Assembly (NCBI RefSeq): GCF_022878925.1
Contig: NZ_CP084630.1
Location: 1-64,000, forward strand
DNA from: Caballeronia sp. TF1N1
Lineage (GTDB): Bacteria; Pseudomonadota; Gammaproteobacteria; Burkholderiales; Burkholderiaceae
Reading direction: 5' to 3'
Length of the DNA stretch: 64,000 nt
The notes beneath the pieces are model-generated. The model searched no databases. It was not told the DNA's origin and saw only the letters and a list, made by a program, of their open reading frames with translations. A program made the position numbers and the translations under genes. Numbering within the stretch: the first letter of the stretch is position 1; every line of letters begins with the position of its first letter. This document shows, piece after piece, positions 35,499-44,174 of the stretch.

Positions 35499-35756
35499 GT
35501 GAGTAACGAGGCTGTGTCAAGCGACAAGAGCAAACCGAAAAAACGCACTGCAAACAATCCGACCGCACCGGCTGAACAGATTCAGTTCGTAATGGTCGGA
35601 GGAGAGAAAGCTCCAAAGGGGCCAGCGCGGTATCGCGACCCGGCCAACCCCTTCAACACGTGGAGTGGTCGCGGCAAGCGGCCGCATTGGTTGAGGGACT
35701 ACCTGGATCAGGGACGTCTCTTGACCGACTTTGAGGTACGCGATCCGGAGGACTGA
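35499..35756 (+). CDS. H-NS-type DNA-binding domain protein, no oligomerisation domain
   Basis: A protein of 85 residues. The C-terminal half RYRDPANPFNTWSGRGKRPHWLRDYL matches the H-NS family DNA-binding domain (YRDP...TWSGRGRxPxW). The N-terminal ~40 residues are a Lys/Pro/Thr-rich tail, with no coiled-coil dimerisation region. The GTG start at 35499 is uncertain; GTG 35514 is possible. Full H-NS proteins silence AT-rich foreign DNA. A version with only the DNA-binding part could act as a local competitor or as a partner of host H-NS, and it faces the virB operon. Confidence 0.78.
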   Translation: MSNEAVSSDKSKPKKRTANNPTAPAEQIQFVMVGGEKAPKGPARYRDPANPFNTWSGRGKRPHWLRDYLDQGRLLTDFEVRDPED

Positions 35757-35757
35757 A

Positions 35758-36141
35758 ATGGGCAAGGTGATACGACTCGATGCACCCAGAGCGAAACGAT
35801 CTGCTTCCACGCGCTCGCGCGCTCCGCGAACCTTCGCCGGATTCGCCCAGGAAGCACTGAGAGCAACGTGCCACATCGCACGGCGCTGTGCTGCGTTGAT
35901 CGGTCGTATCGCTTTGCTAACATCGATTGACATACTGATCACCTTGCTTGCGTTATTCGTCAAACCGCTTCGCATACTGACGAAGCTAATTGCTATTGCC
36001 GTGCTTTTCGCGGCCCTGTTCGCATTTCTCGATCATGGGAAGCACTTACAGCTTCTTCTATCGTCCATCGGGGTGCTTGCATTTATCTCGGCTCTAAATG
36101 CATGCTTTAAGCACGCGCTTGCGCATTCAAATCGTGCGTAA
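35758..36141 (+). CDS. hypothetical inner-membrane protein
   Basis: A protein of 127 residues starting one base after the preceding stop, with GGAGG upstream. The N-terminus is basic and cytoplasmic (MGKVIRLDAPRAKRSASTRSRA). Hydrophobic segments follow (IALLTSIDILITLLALFV, LTKLIAIAVLFAALFAFL, LLSSIGVLAFISALNACF). The function is not recognised. The spacing puts it in an operon with the H-NS-like and TrbM-like genes, so a conjugation-related role is likely. Confidence 0.75.
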   Translation: MGKVIRLDAPRAKRSASTRSRAPRTFAGFAQEALRATCHIARRCAALIGRIALLTSIDILITLLALFVKPLRILTKLIAIAVLFAALFAFLDHGKHLQLLLSSIGVLAFISALNACFKHALAHSNRA

Positions 36142-36164
36142 TTCCACTCGAGAGGACTGTGAAA

Positions 36165-36479
36165 ATGAAACTCCATCGCACTATTGCCCTGTTCGTTTCG
36201 ATTGCCGCTGGGGTTGTACCACCGCCCGCTTTCGCGAAAGACGCGTGCGCCTCGCTGTTGTGCATGGCGGGCGAAGCCACTGGTGGGGGCGGCGGTTCGA
36301 GCTGCAACAAGCCAATCGAAGATTTCCTGTCGATCGTCGAGTACAGGCACGGACACGTCGATTTGAACGCAACGCCGAATGCCCGAAGGAGTTATCTGAA
36401 CTCCTGCCCGGGATCCAATCAGGACACGTCGAGCATTGACTCCATTATCTCGGCATTCGGATCGGTCACTCATCTCTAA
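36165..36479 (+). CDS. TrbM/KikA-like secreted protein
   Basis: A protein of 104 residues. Signal peptide ends near PPAFA. The mature segment CASLLCMAGEATGGGGGSSC, then IEDFLSIVEYRHG and SYLNSCPG, matches the TrbM/KikA/MpfK family, with four conserved Cys that may form disulphides. These small periplasmic proteins accompany conjugation systems. ATG 36165 follows AGAGGA; GTG 36159 is two codons upstream. It is divergent from the virB operon and completes the accessory set. Confidence 0.82.
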   Translation: MKLHRTIALFVSIAAGVVPPPAFAKDACASLLCMAGEATGGGGGSSCNKPIEDFLSIVEYRHGHVDLNATPNARRSYLNSCPGSNQDTSSIDSIISAFGSVTHL

Positions 36480-36603
36480 ATCCTTCAGCGATTTACGTCT
36501 TGCTGACCATCTTATAAAAATTTAGCAGCATGTTCACCATATTGACTATGCTGCCGGCTTAATGTTAGGCGCGGGGATAATGTGAATATTTGTAACGAAG
36601 CGT

Positions 36604-36631
36604 GATTGAATCGCTTTCGTACAGTTCAATC
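36604..36631. promoter_or_regulatory. inverted repeat GATTGAA/TTCAATC before the LuxR-like gene
   Basis: Seven-base arms are separated by 14 bp and end 23 bp before the ATG at 36655. The half-site ATTGAA/TTCAAT is shared with the dyads before virB1 and virB7, suggesting one regulator for all three, perhaps the LuxR-like protein itself. The rest of the 175-bp gap (36480-36654) is AT-rich and has no other clear feature. Confidence 0.5.
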
Positions 36632-36654
36632 CAATTTTTTGGTCGGACAACATC

Positions 36655-38007
36655 ATGGCAGCTCTGCAACCAATCTCGCTAAACCTTGGGCATGAGACTG
36701 TGCGGCTGAATGTGACACCGGCTGAAGCCGGCTTTCTCATCGAGCGCGAATCGTTTTCGACCGCGCCTGTGGGGAAGATCGGCCCAAAGATCACACAGGT
36801 TTTGCTCGCCAACGATGCGAGCATCTCCGAGTTTATGAAGAGTGAGCCGCACTCTGATCGGGTTGGACCGGTTCTTGAGCACCTACTTCGCGAAGCGATG
36901 TACGTGGCTCCGGAATCAAGCGAGCCGGCGTCGATCGAGGAGCAATTGGCGGTGCTCAATCGTTTGAGCCGCGCCACCGATGAGATTGAGTTGTTGTACT
37001 GCATCAACGCCGTCATCCGTGGCCTCGGTGCGACGAGCTTCATGTATTTCTTGGCGCAAGATGACTCGAGTGGTCAGCCGGCCTCTTATCGAATTCTCAC
37101 CTCGCATGCTGAGGCGCTGCAGATCTACGTGTCCTTGCGCATGTACGCGGGCGATCCCGCCCTTGAGCGAGCACGCGGACATCCCGAGCCATTTTTCTCC
37201 TCAGACTTCGGCAAGATCCAAAAGATGAATGGCGGCGGTCGCAAGATCGCTGAGCGAGCACGTGGTTTCGGGATGAAAAGCCTGGCTGTTGTTCCCGCGC
37301 ATCATCGCGGAAGCAATCACTTCGGCGTTCTCTACGCTGCGACGGATACGCTGCCCGAAGAGAACGGTGAAGAGCGTCTGCGCGCGAATCAGGCACTGTT
37401 CCGAGCACTGTCCGCGCAAGTTTTTGAATGGTACATGCGAAAGGAAGCCTCAGTCGCTTTCAGAAACACTGGTTTGACGCCCCTGGAACTTCAGATTCTC
37501 AACGCGTGGAAACGTGGTTTTCAGCTCGACGCGATCGCCGAAGTGCTCAACATTTCGCCGACCTCTTTGAAGCGCCTCCATTTGCCGTCGATCAATGAAA
37601 AGCTAGCGACGAAGACAATCCGGAGCTCGGTACAAGTGGCCAGCGACCTGGGGCTACTGCCGCTGGTCTCAGATCGGAAAGTTGCATACGTACTGTACAG
37701 CCCCAAACACGGGGTTTTTCTGCGAGCGGACGGAGCTTGCCCGGCATTTTCGAAGCTGTTTCCTGGACCGACCGAGGAAGCGCAGATTTTCGACGACATC
37801 GCCGCAGCAAACGAGTTGATTGATGAAGTGATGCCGAATCAGAGAGGCGAGCTCGAATTCAGGCGAGTCGATGTTCACTGCTTTGCGACGAGCGCGTCTC
37901 GGGAGGAATGCGTTGCTGTAGGACTGCCCTGGTGGGAGCCTGAAGCGGACCAAGAGGACGAGGGTACTTGGGCTGAGAGAAACGGACCATCGACTTCTTA
38001 TCATTAG
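36655..38007 (+). CDS. LuxR-like regulator with autoinducer-domain-like core and extra terminal domains
   Basis: A protein of 450 residues. Residues 1-95 are unassigned. Residues ~100-260 resemble the LuxR ligand-binding domain (LLYCINAVIRGLGATSFMYF, YAGDPALERARGHPEPFFSSD), with the conserved Asp-Pro at 167-168. Phe180/181 stand where LuxR proteins usually have Trp. A LuxR-type helix-turn-helix is at 273-335 (LTPLELQILNAWKRGFQLDA). A further ~115-residue C-terminal domain is unrecognised. It may be an orphan LuxR regulator controlling the T4SS and replication genes. Ligand binding is uncertain. Confidence 0.75.
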   Translation: MAALQPISLNLGHETVRLNVTPAEAGFLIERESFSTAPVGKIGPKITQVLLANDASISEFMKSEPHSDRVGPVLEHLLREAMYVAPESSEPASIEEQLAVLNRLSRATDEIELLYCINAVIRGLGATSFMYFLAQDDSSGQPASYRILTSHAEALQIYVSLRMYAGDPALERARGHPEPFFSSDFGKIQKMNGGGRKIAERARGFGMKSLAVVPAHHRGSNHFGVLYAATDTLPEENGEERLRANQALFRALSAQVFEWYMRKEASVAFRNTGLTPLELQILNAWKRGFQLDAIAEVLNISPTSLKRLHLPSINEKLATKTIRSSVQVASDLGLLPLVSDRKVAYVLYSPKHGVFLRADGACPAFSKLFPGPTEEAQIFDDIAAANELIDEVMPNQRGELEFRRVDVHCFATSASREECVAVGLPWWEPEADQEDEGTWAERNGPSTSYH

Positions 38008-38345
38008 AGCCATCTGAACATTCTGTAAGTCGCGGTCCCCTGCAAGCAATCTCGATAGTTCGAGACACGATGCCGAGGTCGCGGCCGCTTTATGCTCAGT
38101 CCATCCGCGGTATCGACCGGCAACAAATGCAACGTTCGGTTCGACCACTTTGGCAAGGGGCAGTTACGTCGATCTCGCTGGCATGGACCAGATAAGGTGC
38201 GGTTGTTCGCTCCCCAACGCCGGCGACGGTGTAAGAAACCACGCCGCCATCTGAAGAATCGCGCGTTAACTTCAAGGTATTTCGAGTTTTCGGCCTATAC
38301 ACTGCGCGCTGTCGCTAAGTTTACCTTGCGACAAACGATACGACA

Positions 38346-38360
38346 TCGTACAGTGTACGA
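38346..38360. promoter_or_regulatory. 15-bp palindrome before parA
   Basis: TCGTACAGTGTACGA has perfect seven-base arms around a single G, 98 bp before the parA start. The interval 38008-38345 before it holds no recognisable gene and becomes AT-rich toward parA. Its position fits an operator or part of the partition site. Confidence 0.5.
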
Positions 38361-38363
38361 AAA

Positions 38364-38402
38364 TTCGCCAAAGACATGACCGGTATCCTGATGTTTGGCG
38401 AA
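38364..38402. promoter_or_regulatory. inverted repeat TTCGCCAAA/TTTGGCGAA before parA
   Basis: Nine-base perfect arms are spaced by 21 bp and end 55 bp before parA. Partition operons are normally autoregulated by ParA or ParB through such dyads; this pair and the palindrome at 38346 are the candidates. Confidence 0.55.
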
Positions 38403-38457
38403 ACTAGAGCGAAATGTAAAACTCGCACACTTCCGTCAAAAGGACAAAGGTTCGACC

Positions 38458-39702
38458 ATGTCAGATGTTCGCCCCCGTGTCGACAAGCCAATTTTGTCGA
38501 TTGCGCCGGATGTAAAGCATCGATTGCCTGGGGTCCCCCTGAGCGATCTGCGAAAGGTGGCCGACCACGCAAGCAAGATGCTGGTGAACGTTCGCGAGAG
38601 CATGCTCGCGCCGCACCCGCGCAAGAAGTCTCCAATTTTCACAACTTCACAAATCGCAGCGCTTTGTCGCATCGACCGAAAGAAGGTTATTTATTCGTGG
38701 GACAAGCCAGAGCTTGGACTACCGCCGGGAACTGCGACAAATCGAACCCGCGAATTCACTCTCGCCGAGGCGCGCGAATGGATCTCGAAGCTCGCGCCAT
38801 TCAAAAGGCGCCCCGAGGGAGTAAAGGGTAAAAAAATCGCCATTGGTAATTTCAAAGGCGGTGTATCCAAAACCACAACGGCCATGACGCTCGCGCAGGG
38901 TTTGTCGCTCTACGGCCGCCGAGTCCTTCTGATCGATCTTGATCCGCAAGCTTCTCTAACTGCACTTACAGGGATCTTAGCGGATAGCGAGGTGGAGGAT
39001 GATCAGACGGTCCTGCCTTTAGTCTACGGCGATCAAACCGATGTCCGATATGCAATCAGTCCGACCTACTGGGATGGGATTGATTTGATTCCAGCGAGCG
39101 CAGCACTCTTCGGTGCAGAGTTCTATCTGCCGTTCAAACAGTCGAAGGATCCTAACTTCGAATTTTGGAACGTGTTGAACAAAGGGCTTAATTCGATCCT
39201 CGATGACTACGACGCGATCATTATCGACACGCCCCCTGCCCTGTCGTATATGACAATTAACGCTTTCATGGCAGCGGACGCTTTGATTGTTCCAACGCCA
39301 CCCAGTGCCCTTGATTATGCGTCTTCAACCCAGTTCTGGAATCTCTTCGCGGATCTAGCGGACAACATGAAGGGTCTGGTACCCGATGTGGAATTGAAGC
39401 GTTTCGACTTCATCCACGTCCTGCTATCTAAGGTCGACTCTAATCTCGCTTCAACTCATGCGGTTCGTGATTGGATCAACCGCACTTACGAATCGTTTGT
39501 GCTGCCGATCGAAATTCCAACGACCACCGTAACAGCGAGTGCCGCGGCCGAATTCGGGACCGTGTACGACATCTCGAAGTACGAGGGTAGCAATCGAACA
39601 TATCAACGCGCGCGCGAAGCTTATGACCGGTTTGCGGAGATGATTGACCAAGAGATCGTTGCACTGTGGGACGCTGAGAAGGAGGCAACGAATGGGAATT
39701 AA
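38458..39702 (+). CDS. parA: ParA-type plasmid partition ATPase with N-terminal HTH
   Basis: A protein of 414 residues starting MSDVRPRVDK (38458). Residues ~60-120 form a MerR-like DNA-binding region (FTTSQIAALCRIDRKKVIYS). The deviant Walker A KGGVSKTT is at ~133-140, then RVLLIDLDPQASLTAL and IIIDTPPALSYMT. It has the architecture of type Ia ParA, which segregates plasmids and represses its own operon. Its 3' end overlaps the parB start by 11 bp. Confidence 0.95.
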   Translation: MSDVRPRVDKPILSIAPDVKHRLPGVPLSDLRKVADHASKMLVNVRESMLAPHPRKKSPIFTTSQIAALCRIDRKKVIYSWDKPELGLPPGTATNRTREFTLAEAREWISKLAPFKRRPEGVKGKKIAIGNFKGGVSKTTTAMTLAQGLSLYGRRVLLIDLDPQASLTALTGILADSEVEDDQTVLPLVYGDQTDVRYAISPTYWDGIDLIPASAALFGAEFYLPFKQSKDPNFEFWNVLNKGLNSILDDYDAIIIDTPPALSYMTINAFMAADALIVPTPPSALDYASSTQFWNLFADLADNMKGLVPDVELKRFDFIHVLLSKVDSNLASTHAVRDWINRTYESFVLPIEIPTTTVTASAAAEFGTVYDISKYEGSNRTYQRAREAYDRFAEMIDQEIVALWDAEKEATNGN

Positions 39703-40705
39703 GGACAGGCTGGCTGCGAAGAGTGCTCTCATCGCGCCCGTAATTGCCGAGGAGCCGAGCAATTTGCCGCGTGCTCCAAAAACGGCACCTGGCGCTTTGA
39801 TGCACGCGATGCCACTGCTAAAAGAGAAACAAGCTGAGATTGATGCGCTCGCAGCAGAGATGCAAGGCCTTCGCGAGAAAATCGCGGAAGGGTCTGATGG
39901 TGGTGTTGAGGTCTCCATTTCTAAACTCGTCGAAGTTCCTGGGCGCCGGAGACACATGTCTGCCGAGAAATATGCCGAACTTCGGGAGAACCTTCGGCGA
40001 AATAGGCTGATTCATCCTGTGGTCGTTCGTCGGACCAGCGACGACAAGTTCGAGATCATCTCTGGGCATCATCGTGCTGACGCGTACCGTGAGATTGGGC
40101 GCGATACGATTCGTGCGGTAGTAGACAGTGGTAGCGAAGATGAAGCCGATGCCGGAGCTTTCTTTGCCAACCTTATGCAATCGGATCTAACCGACTTTGA
40201 AAAGTACGTCGGGTTTAAGGCTCGAGCATCGCGGCACCCCAACCTGACAAGAGCAGCAATCGCCGAGCAGGCCGGTCTCACCGAGGCGATGGTCTCTTAC
40301 ATCTTTTCCTTCGACTACTTGCCTTCAGACGTGCTCTCAATCCTCGAAGAGCGGCCGTCGCTGCTCGGCGCGAACGCTGGATACGCTCTGGCAACGTTGA
40401 CCAAGCAGGGCAAAGCCAATCAGGTAGTCGAAGCAGTGAAGCGCTTGGCAAGCGGGACAATCGACCAGTCTCAGGCGGTGAAGCTCGCGAGTAGCGACCC
40501 GTCAAAAACGAAGTCGGCTCCTGCTGCGCCCGTGACCACGAAAATCAAGGTCGGCAAGTCTCTGTATTGCGAACTACGGCGCGCCAAAAACGTAGTGCGC
40601 GTCCAATTTCAATCGGATGAAGAAGCAGCGAGAGTGCAATCAGCCATTGCGAAGGTTCTGGAGGCTGAGTCAAAGCATAGCGCCGTGAAGCTAGAATCAG
40701 AATAA
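39692..40705 (+). CDS. parB: ParB-family partition protein
   Basis: A protein of 337 residues starting at ATG 39692, overlapping parA, with GAAGGAGG upstream. A ParB/Srx nuclease-type domain (RRNRLIHPVVVRRTSDDKFE, ISGHHRADAYREIG) precedes the helix-turn-helix region (TRAAIAEQAGLTEAMVSYIF). The C-terminal ~100 residues are variable. It binds the centromere-like site and loads ParA. A parS site was not identified with confidence. A terminator follows at 40770. Confidence 0.95.
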   Translation: MGIKDRLAAKSALIAPVIAEEPSNLPRAPKTAPGALMHAMPLLKEKQAEIDALAAEMQGLREKIAEGSDGGVEVSISKLVEVPGRRRHMSAEKYAELRENLRRNRLIHPVVVRRTSDDKFEIISGHHRADAYREIGRDTIRAVVDSGSEDEADAGAFFANLMQSDLTDFEKYVGFKARASRHPNLTRAAIAEQAGLTEAMVSYIFSFDYLPSDVLSILEERPSLLGANAGYALATLTKQGKANQVVEAVKRLASGTIDQSQAVKLASSDPSKTKSAPAAPVTTKIKVGKSLYCELRRAKNVVRVQFQSDEEAARVQSAIAKVLEAESKHSAVKLESE

Positions 40706-40769
40706 TCGTTCAAATTCAACGACTTAATTTTATTAAGGCCCAAGCATGAGCTAATGCGCACTACAAAGA

Positions 40770-40801
40770 CAAAAGCCTTCGGCTGGAACCGAAGGCTTTT
40801 G
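40770..40801 (+). terminator. rho-independent-type terminator after parB
   Basis: Thirteen-base perfect arms CAAAAGCCTTCGG and CCGAAGGCTTTTG surround a 6-base loop. The run of T within the descending arm, and the A run in the ascending one, make it usable in both directions. It separates the parAB transcript from rep. Confidence 0.85.
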
Positions 40802-40809
40802 CTAAGGCA

Positions 40810-40901
40810 CTTGACTGGAATCTCGCACCCTACACTCACCGACTGGAATCGGGAGCGGTACACACAAACCCGAGTGTAGCGAAACGCGATGTGCAGTCAA
40901 G
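40810..40901. promoter_or_regulatory. nested inverted repeats in the rep upstream region
   Basis: Outer arms CTTGACTG (40810-40817) and CAGTCAAG (40894-40901) enclose inner arms CTACACTC (40830-40837) and GAGTGTAG (40872-40879). Both pairs are perfect, and the set ends 36 bp before the rep start. In addition GACTGGAATC occurs twice as a direct repeat (40812 and 40841). This could be a folded rep mRNA leader controlling copy number, or paired operator sites. Confidence 0.6.
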
Positions 40902-40937
40902 CGAATTCAATCCATTTTCGTAAGTGGACCGCTCGAC

Positions 40938-42170
40938 ATGTCTATCGCGCAACGCATCGTTGCCGGCGAGGGTGAAACACACCTTCAAGATTCGGCCGCC
41001 CTCACCGCTTTTCGCTGTGACTCGACCAACCTGCCCTGGATCATCTTCCGGGCCGCGTTCCGGGCCGCCCACATCGAACAGATCTCGCCGCGTGCTCGCG
41101 CGGTGCTCTCCGCCCTCGCCCGCACCGTTGACGCCGCCAAGCCGTTCGCAGCGATCTTTGCGCGCCGTGAGCTCCTAACCGGCCGCGCGATGCAATCCAT
41201 GCGGACGTTCTATCGCAGCCTTGATGATCTCGAAACGGCCGGCCTCATCGATCGGCGTCCTCAAGCGCGGTACGTCGAAGCGGGTCTGTTCGGCCGGGCG
41301 TACCTGCACCTGACCGAACACGCGGCTGCCCTTCTCGGCCTTATCGTGGACCCCGAACCCGCGCGCGCGCCAGAAAATCCCCTGCCACAGTCGGTCATAT
41401 CCACCGTACCGACCGAATCCGATTCCTCATTTCCGACACCGTCTGCCAAGGTGGCAGACGGTGGAATATGTAAGGATCTAAGCCCTTCTGTTTTTCAAAA
41501 GAGACAACCGGGGAAACTGCCTGCGGACCTTCAGCGCCTGCGTGCCCTGGGTTTTTTGGATTTCTTTATTTTCAAACTCATGCGGGAAGCGCGTGAGCAC
41601 GGCAAGCGCCTGTCCGATGTCGTTGAGGCCACCTGGAACCACCTGCGACTCGCCAAGGCTCCGATCAACTACCTGCGCGCCCTGCTGCGCAACCCGGTCG
41701 ATTTCGCGACCATCTTGAGCCGCCGAAACAGCGAGCAGGACGCCGATGCTCAACGCCTCCAGCAGCGCACCCAAGCAGTTTCCCTTGCTCGACAGAACGC
41801 CGGCCGCACGTTCATCGACGTCGAGGGTCAACGCCAGTTCGTCATCGGTACCCAAGGCGATGCGATGACAGTTTTCACGCTCACTGAGTCCATCGGCCGC
41901 CAAGCCGTCGGCTGGATGCCCTCCTTCGCTGACGCGCTGAAGCGCGGCACAATCCGGCCTGCAACCGCGATGGATCTCGAACGTTTCGCCGACGCCCAAC
42001 GCGCATCGATCGGCACACAGCAGCATTGGATTAAGCCGAATCAGCGGAGCCAGGTGAACAGGGCGAGCACGGCACAAGTCGCCCCGACGCGTCCTCCGGT
42101 GACGACCGCCGTGCGCGATCACATTGCTGGCCTGCGTCAACTTCTGCAACCGCGTGGACTGGTTGCATGA
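40938..42170 (+). CDS. putative plasmid replication initiation protein
   Basis: A protein of 410 residues. Position directly after parAB with controlled upstream DNA, plus similarity to replication proteins of Burkholderiaceae plasmids, supports an initiator role. A winged-helix-like region is at ~50-130 (SPRARAVLSALARTVDAAKPF, MQSMRTFYRSLDDLETAGLI). A Pro/Ser-rich linker follows, then a helical C-terminal domain (DLQRLRALGFLDFFIFKLMREA, APINYLRALLRNPVDFA). The origin is probably near 40.7-40.9 kb or 42.2-42.6 kb. The exact family cannot be fixed by eye. Confidence 0.75.
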   Translation: MSIAQRIVAGEGETHLQDSAALTAFRCDSTNLPWIIFRAAFRAAHIEQISPRARAVLSALARTVDAAKPFAAIFARRELLTGRAMQSMRTFYRSLDDLETAGLIDRRPQARYVEAGLFGRAYLHLTEHAAALLGLIVDPEPARAPENPLPQSVISTVPTESDSSFPTPSAKVADGGICKDLSPSVFQKRQPGKLPADLQRLRALGFLDFFIFKLMREAREHGKRLSDVVEATWNHLRLAKAPINYLRALLRNPVDFATILSRRNSEQDADAQRLQQRTQAVSLARQNAGRTFIDVEGQRQFVIGTQGDAMTVFTLTESIGRQAVGWMPSFADALKRGTIRPATAMDLERFADAQRASIGTQQHWIKPNQRSQVNRASTAQVAPTRPPVTTAVRDHIAGLRQLLQPRGLVA

Positions 42171-43676
42171 TCGAACGTCTGGAGCGTCTGCAGCGGCCGG
42201 GTCGAGCGGATCGCCGGGCCCGCTCGACTTCGTTTCATCGGCAACGAAGCGGCATGGAGCGACGAGTCGCAGATGGTCGAAATAGAGATTTGAAAATGCA
42301 ACTACCGATCTGACGCGTGACTCCCCTGGACGCTGCCAGTCGCTGACCCGAAAAACTCGGATCCCGCCGATCAGCCTACAAGGAACGGCCGAACGAGGAC
42401 GGGCCCAGCCTTTACCGTGAAAACTCGTTTTACGAGGCGAGGAAGGCTTCGACGGGTGCCTCAGGCGATCGATTGAAGGTTCAGATCGACTAAAGGTTCA
42501 GATTGAACGACGCAGAACGGATACGCTGTCTACTCACCGCGCCGCGTTCGTATTGGCCATGAGCGCCGCGACCGTGACCGTGACCGTCACTAGCCGTCCC
42601 TCAACGAGGCGTTTTTGCTGTTTGTCCCGTGCTGCTGGGTCGGCGAACAAACCACGCTCACCAACCCGATCGCCACTTATCAAGCGGCTGTCGTTCAAGG
42701 CTTTCGGCGATGACGGCAGGGTGGTCCACCCCAGCAATTGCTAGCGCCCGTCGGCGCATTGTCTAAGGTCGGCCAAGAGCCGCGGGAGGCGCTTCTGGTG
42801 TCCCTGACGCGGATCATGGACGACTGACCGATGACGGTTGTAGCCGTCGTCATCGACGGGGACGACTCATCCTGCGGGATGCAACTGAGCCCGACCTATT
42901 TCTTCGTCACCGCGACATCAGCATGCGCTTAGCCTCGGGCGCAAGGCGACATTTCCCGGATCTACCGCGCCATTTCGTGCGCCTGATTCACATCCTCGCC
43001 GACGCACGCAACGCGGAAGAAACCGCGGACCCAACTGGCGTTCGGACGATCTGCGCCGGCGAAAGCTGCGCGCGTGCCACCTATTGGTTCGACCCGGGGT
43101 TGGGCGACGACAAATCGAATGCCGAGCGCCTGAGGTCAGCGGATCGGATGGCGCGGCCGAGGAGGCCGCAGACGCCGCGTCAGGGCTGCACAGCCTGCAG
43201 TTAGGCCGCCCGAGCCGGGCGTTTGCGACGCGGGCGGTGAAGTCTTTTGAGGAGGCAACCGGGATCGCGAAGAGGGCCGGCTTAGAAGCAATGTCAAGCA
43301 ACGCGACCGCTTCGCGTATTGAGCTGGCGCCGAAGCCCAGCCCAGCCCGGCCACGTCGCCGAGCTTGCTTGGCACTACCGCAGTGTCGTGTCAGCTGGTC
43401 AGTGTCCACGCGACAACGGTCCACGATCCATTCTTAAAGCGATATCTGATCCTCAACGGCGCTCACAGAAGAAGAGGGCAGGGCGTGAGCTTCGTCGCCG
43501 GCGTCTGCCCGGACGAGCGTGCGTCACGACCGTCCAAACCAACTCAGCCGACACGACGAATGACGCGCTGTGCGCTCGCCTCTCCCGTCGCATGTCGCCC
43601 GAATGGGAGAGGGTAGGGCGCCGTTAGCCCATTTCATTCAAGCCTGATAATCGTATAGCATCGGGATCATCAAAAA
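42171..43676. other. gene-poor region after rep, possible origin and decayed DNA
   Basis: About 1.5 kb in which no frame has recognisable protein content or good ribosome sites. GGTTCAGAT occurs twice around 42478-42505 (AAGGTTCAGAT direct repeats 17 bp apart), and ACCGTG repeats occur near 42570. These might be iteron-like or relics. I see nothing else that supports a gene. Confidence 0.4.
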
Positions 43677-43690
43677 ACGGGTATACCCGT
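43677..43690. promoter_or_regulatory. 14-bp palindrome ACGGGTATACCCGT
   Basis: A perfect palindrome in an AT-rich pocket between the gene-poor region and the recombinase gene. A short reverse-strand frame (43693-43908, 71 codons, one hydrophobic segment) begins on the far side and reads toward it, but resembles no family. The palindrome may be an operator or a restriction/methylation-type site. Confidence 0.4.
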
Positions 43691-43947
43691 AGCTATTCTG
43701 TTCGAACGATCGTTTCGTGCCAGCCCCGATCATTGCAGTACAACAGAATCAAATCCTCGCAAAAGGGCAGAGGCTGCCCGACAAAGAGGATTAAGTTCAG
43801 GACCAAGAGGGCGTTCAACATCGAGGTGGCGTAATGGTAGCGACTCTGATGATCCACACGGTCCTTCAGCTGTGGAAGGGGCCGGGCAGCGATCTGGAAG
43901 TCGCGCATTGCCGGCCCAAAATAACCCGAACAATCGAACTGCCTTGT

Positions 43948-43967
43948 CTGCTAATTATGATTAGCAG
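43948..43967. other. 20-bp palindromic site upstream of the recombinase, candidate crossover site
   Basis: CTGCTAATTATGATTAGCAG has perfect 8-base arms and a 4-base centre. It lies 208 bp before a tyrosine recombinase gene. Short inverted arms around a small spacer are the form of tyrosine recombinase core sites, although those normally have 9-13 base arms and 6-8 base spacers. It could instead be an operator. Confidence 0.35.
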
Positions 43968-44174
43968 TGAAGGTTTTAATGGGTAAAATGGAGGGTAGCG
44001 CCATTTACGCCTCGCCTAAAACCCATTGGCACGGGGCAAAGGCGGGTTTTCGACGAATCGGAGGTTGAGACGTTCCGGCGAAGTGGTGGAGTCCGACCCG
44101 CAACGCTACGGACATGAAAGCCAGCGCTTGATGGATGAGGTGAGCACCTGCGGGAGCACGCGCGCGACAGATCG

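Noticed and set aside
40706..40722. Imperfect dyad TCGTTCAAATTCAACGA after parB as a parS or T4SS operator
   Set aside because: The inner bases are not complementary, and it shares only part of the ATTGAA motif; too weak to list as a site.
42918..43424. Reverse frame of 168 codons after rep
   Set aside because: Arg/Ser/Ala-rich composition typical of a shadow frame, no ribosome site and no family resemblance.
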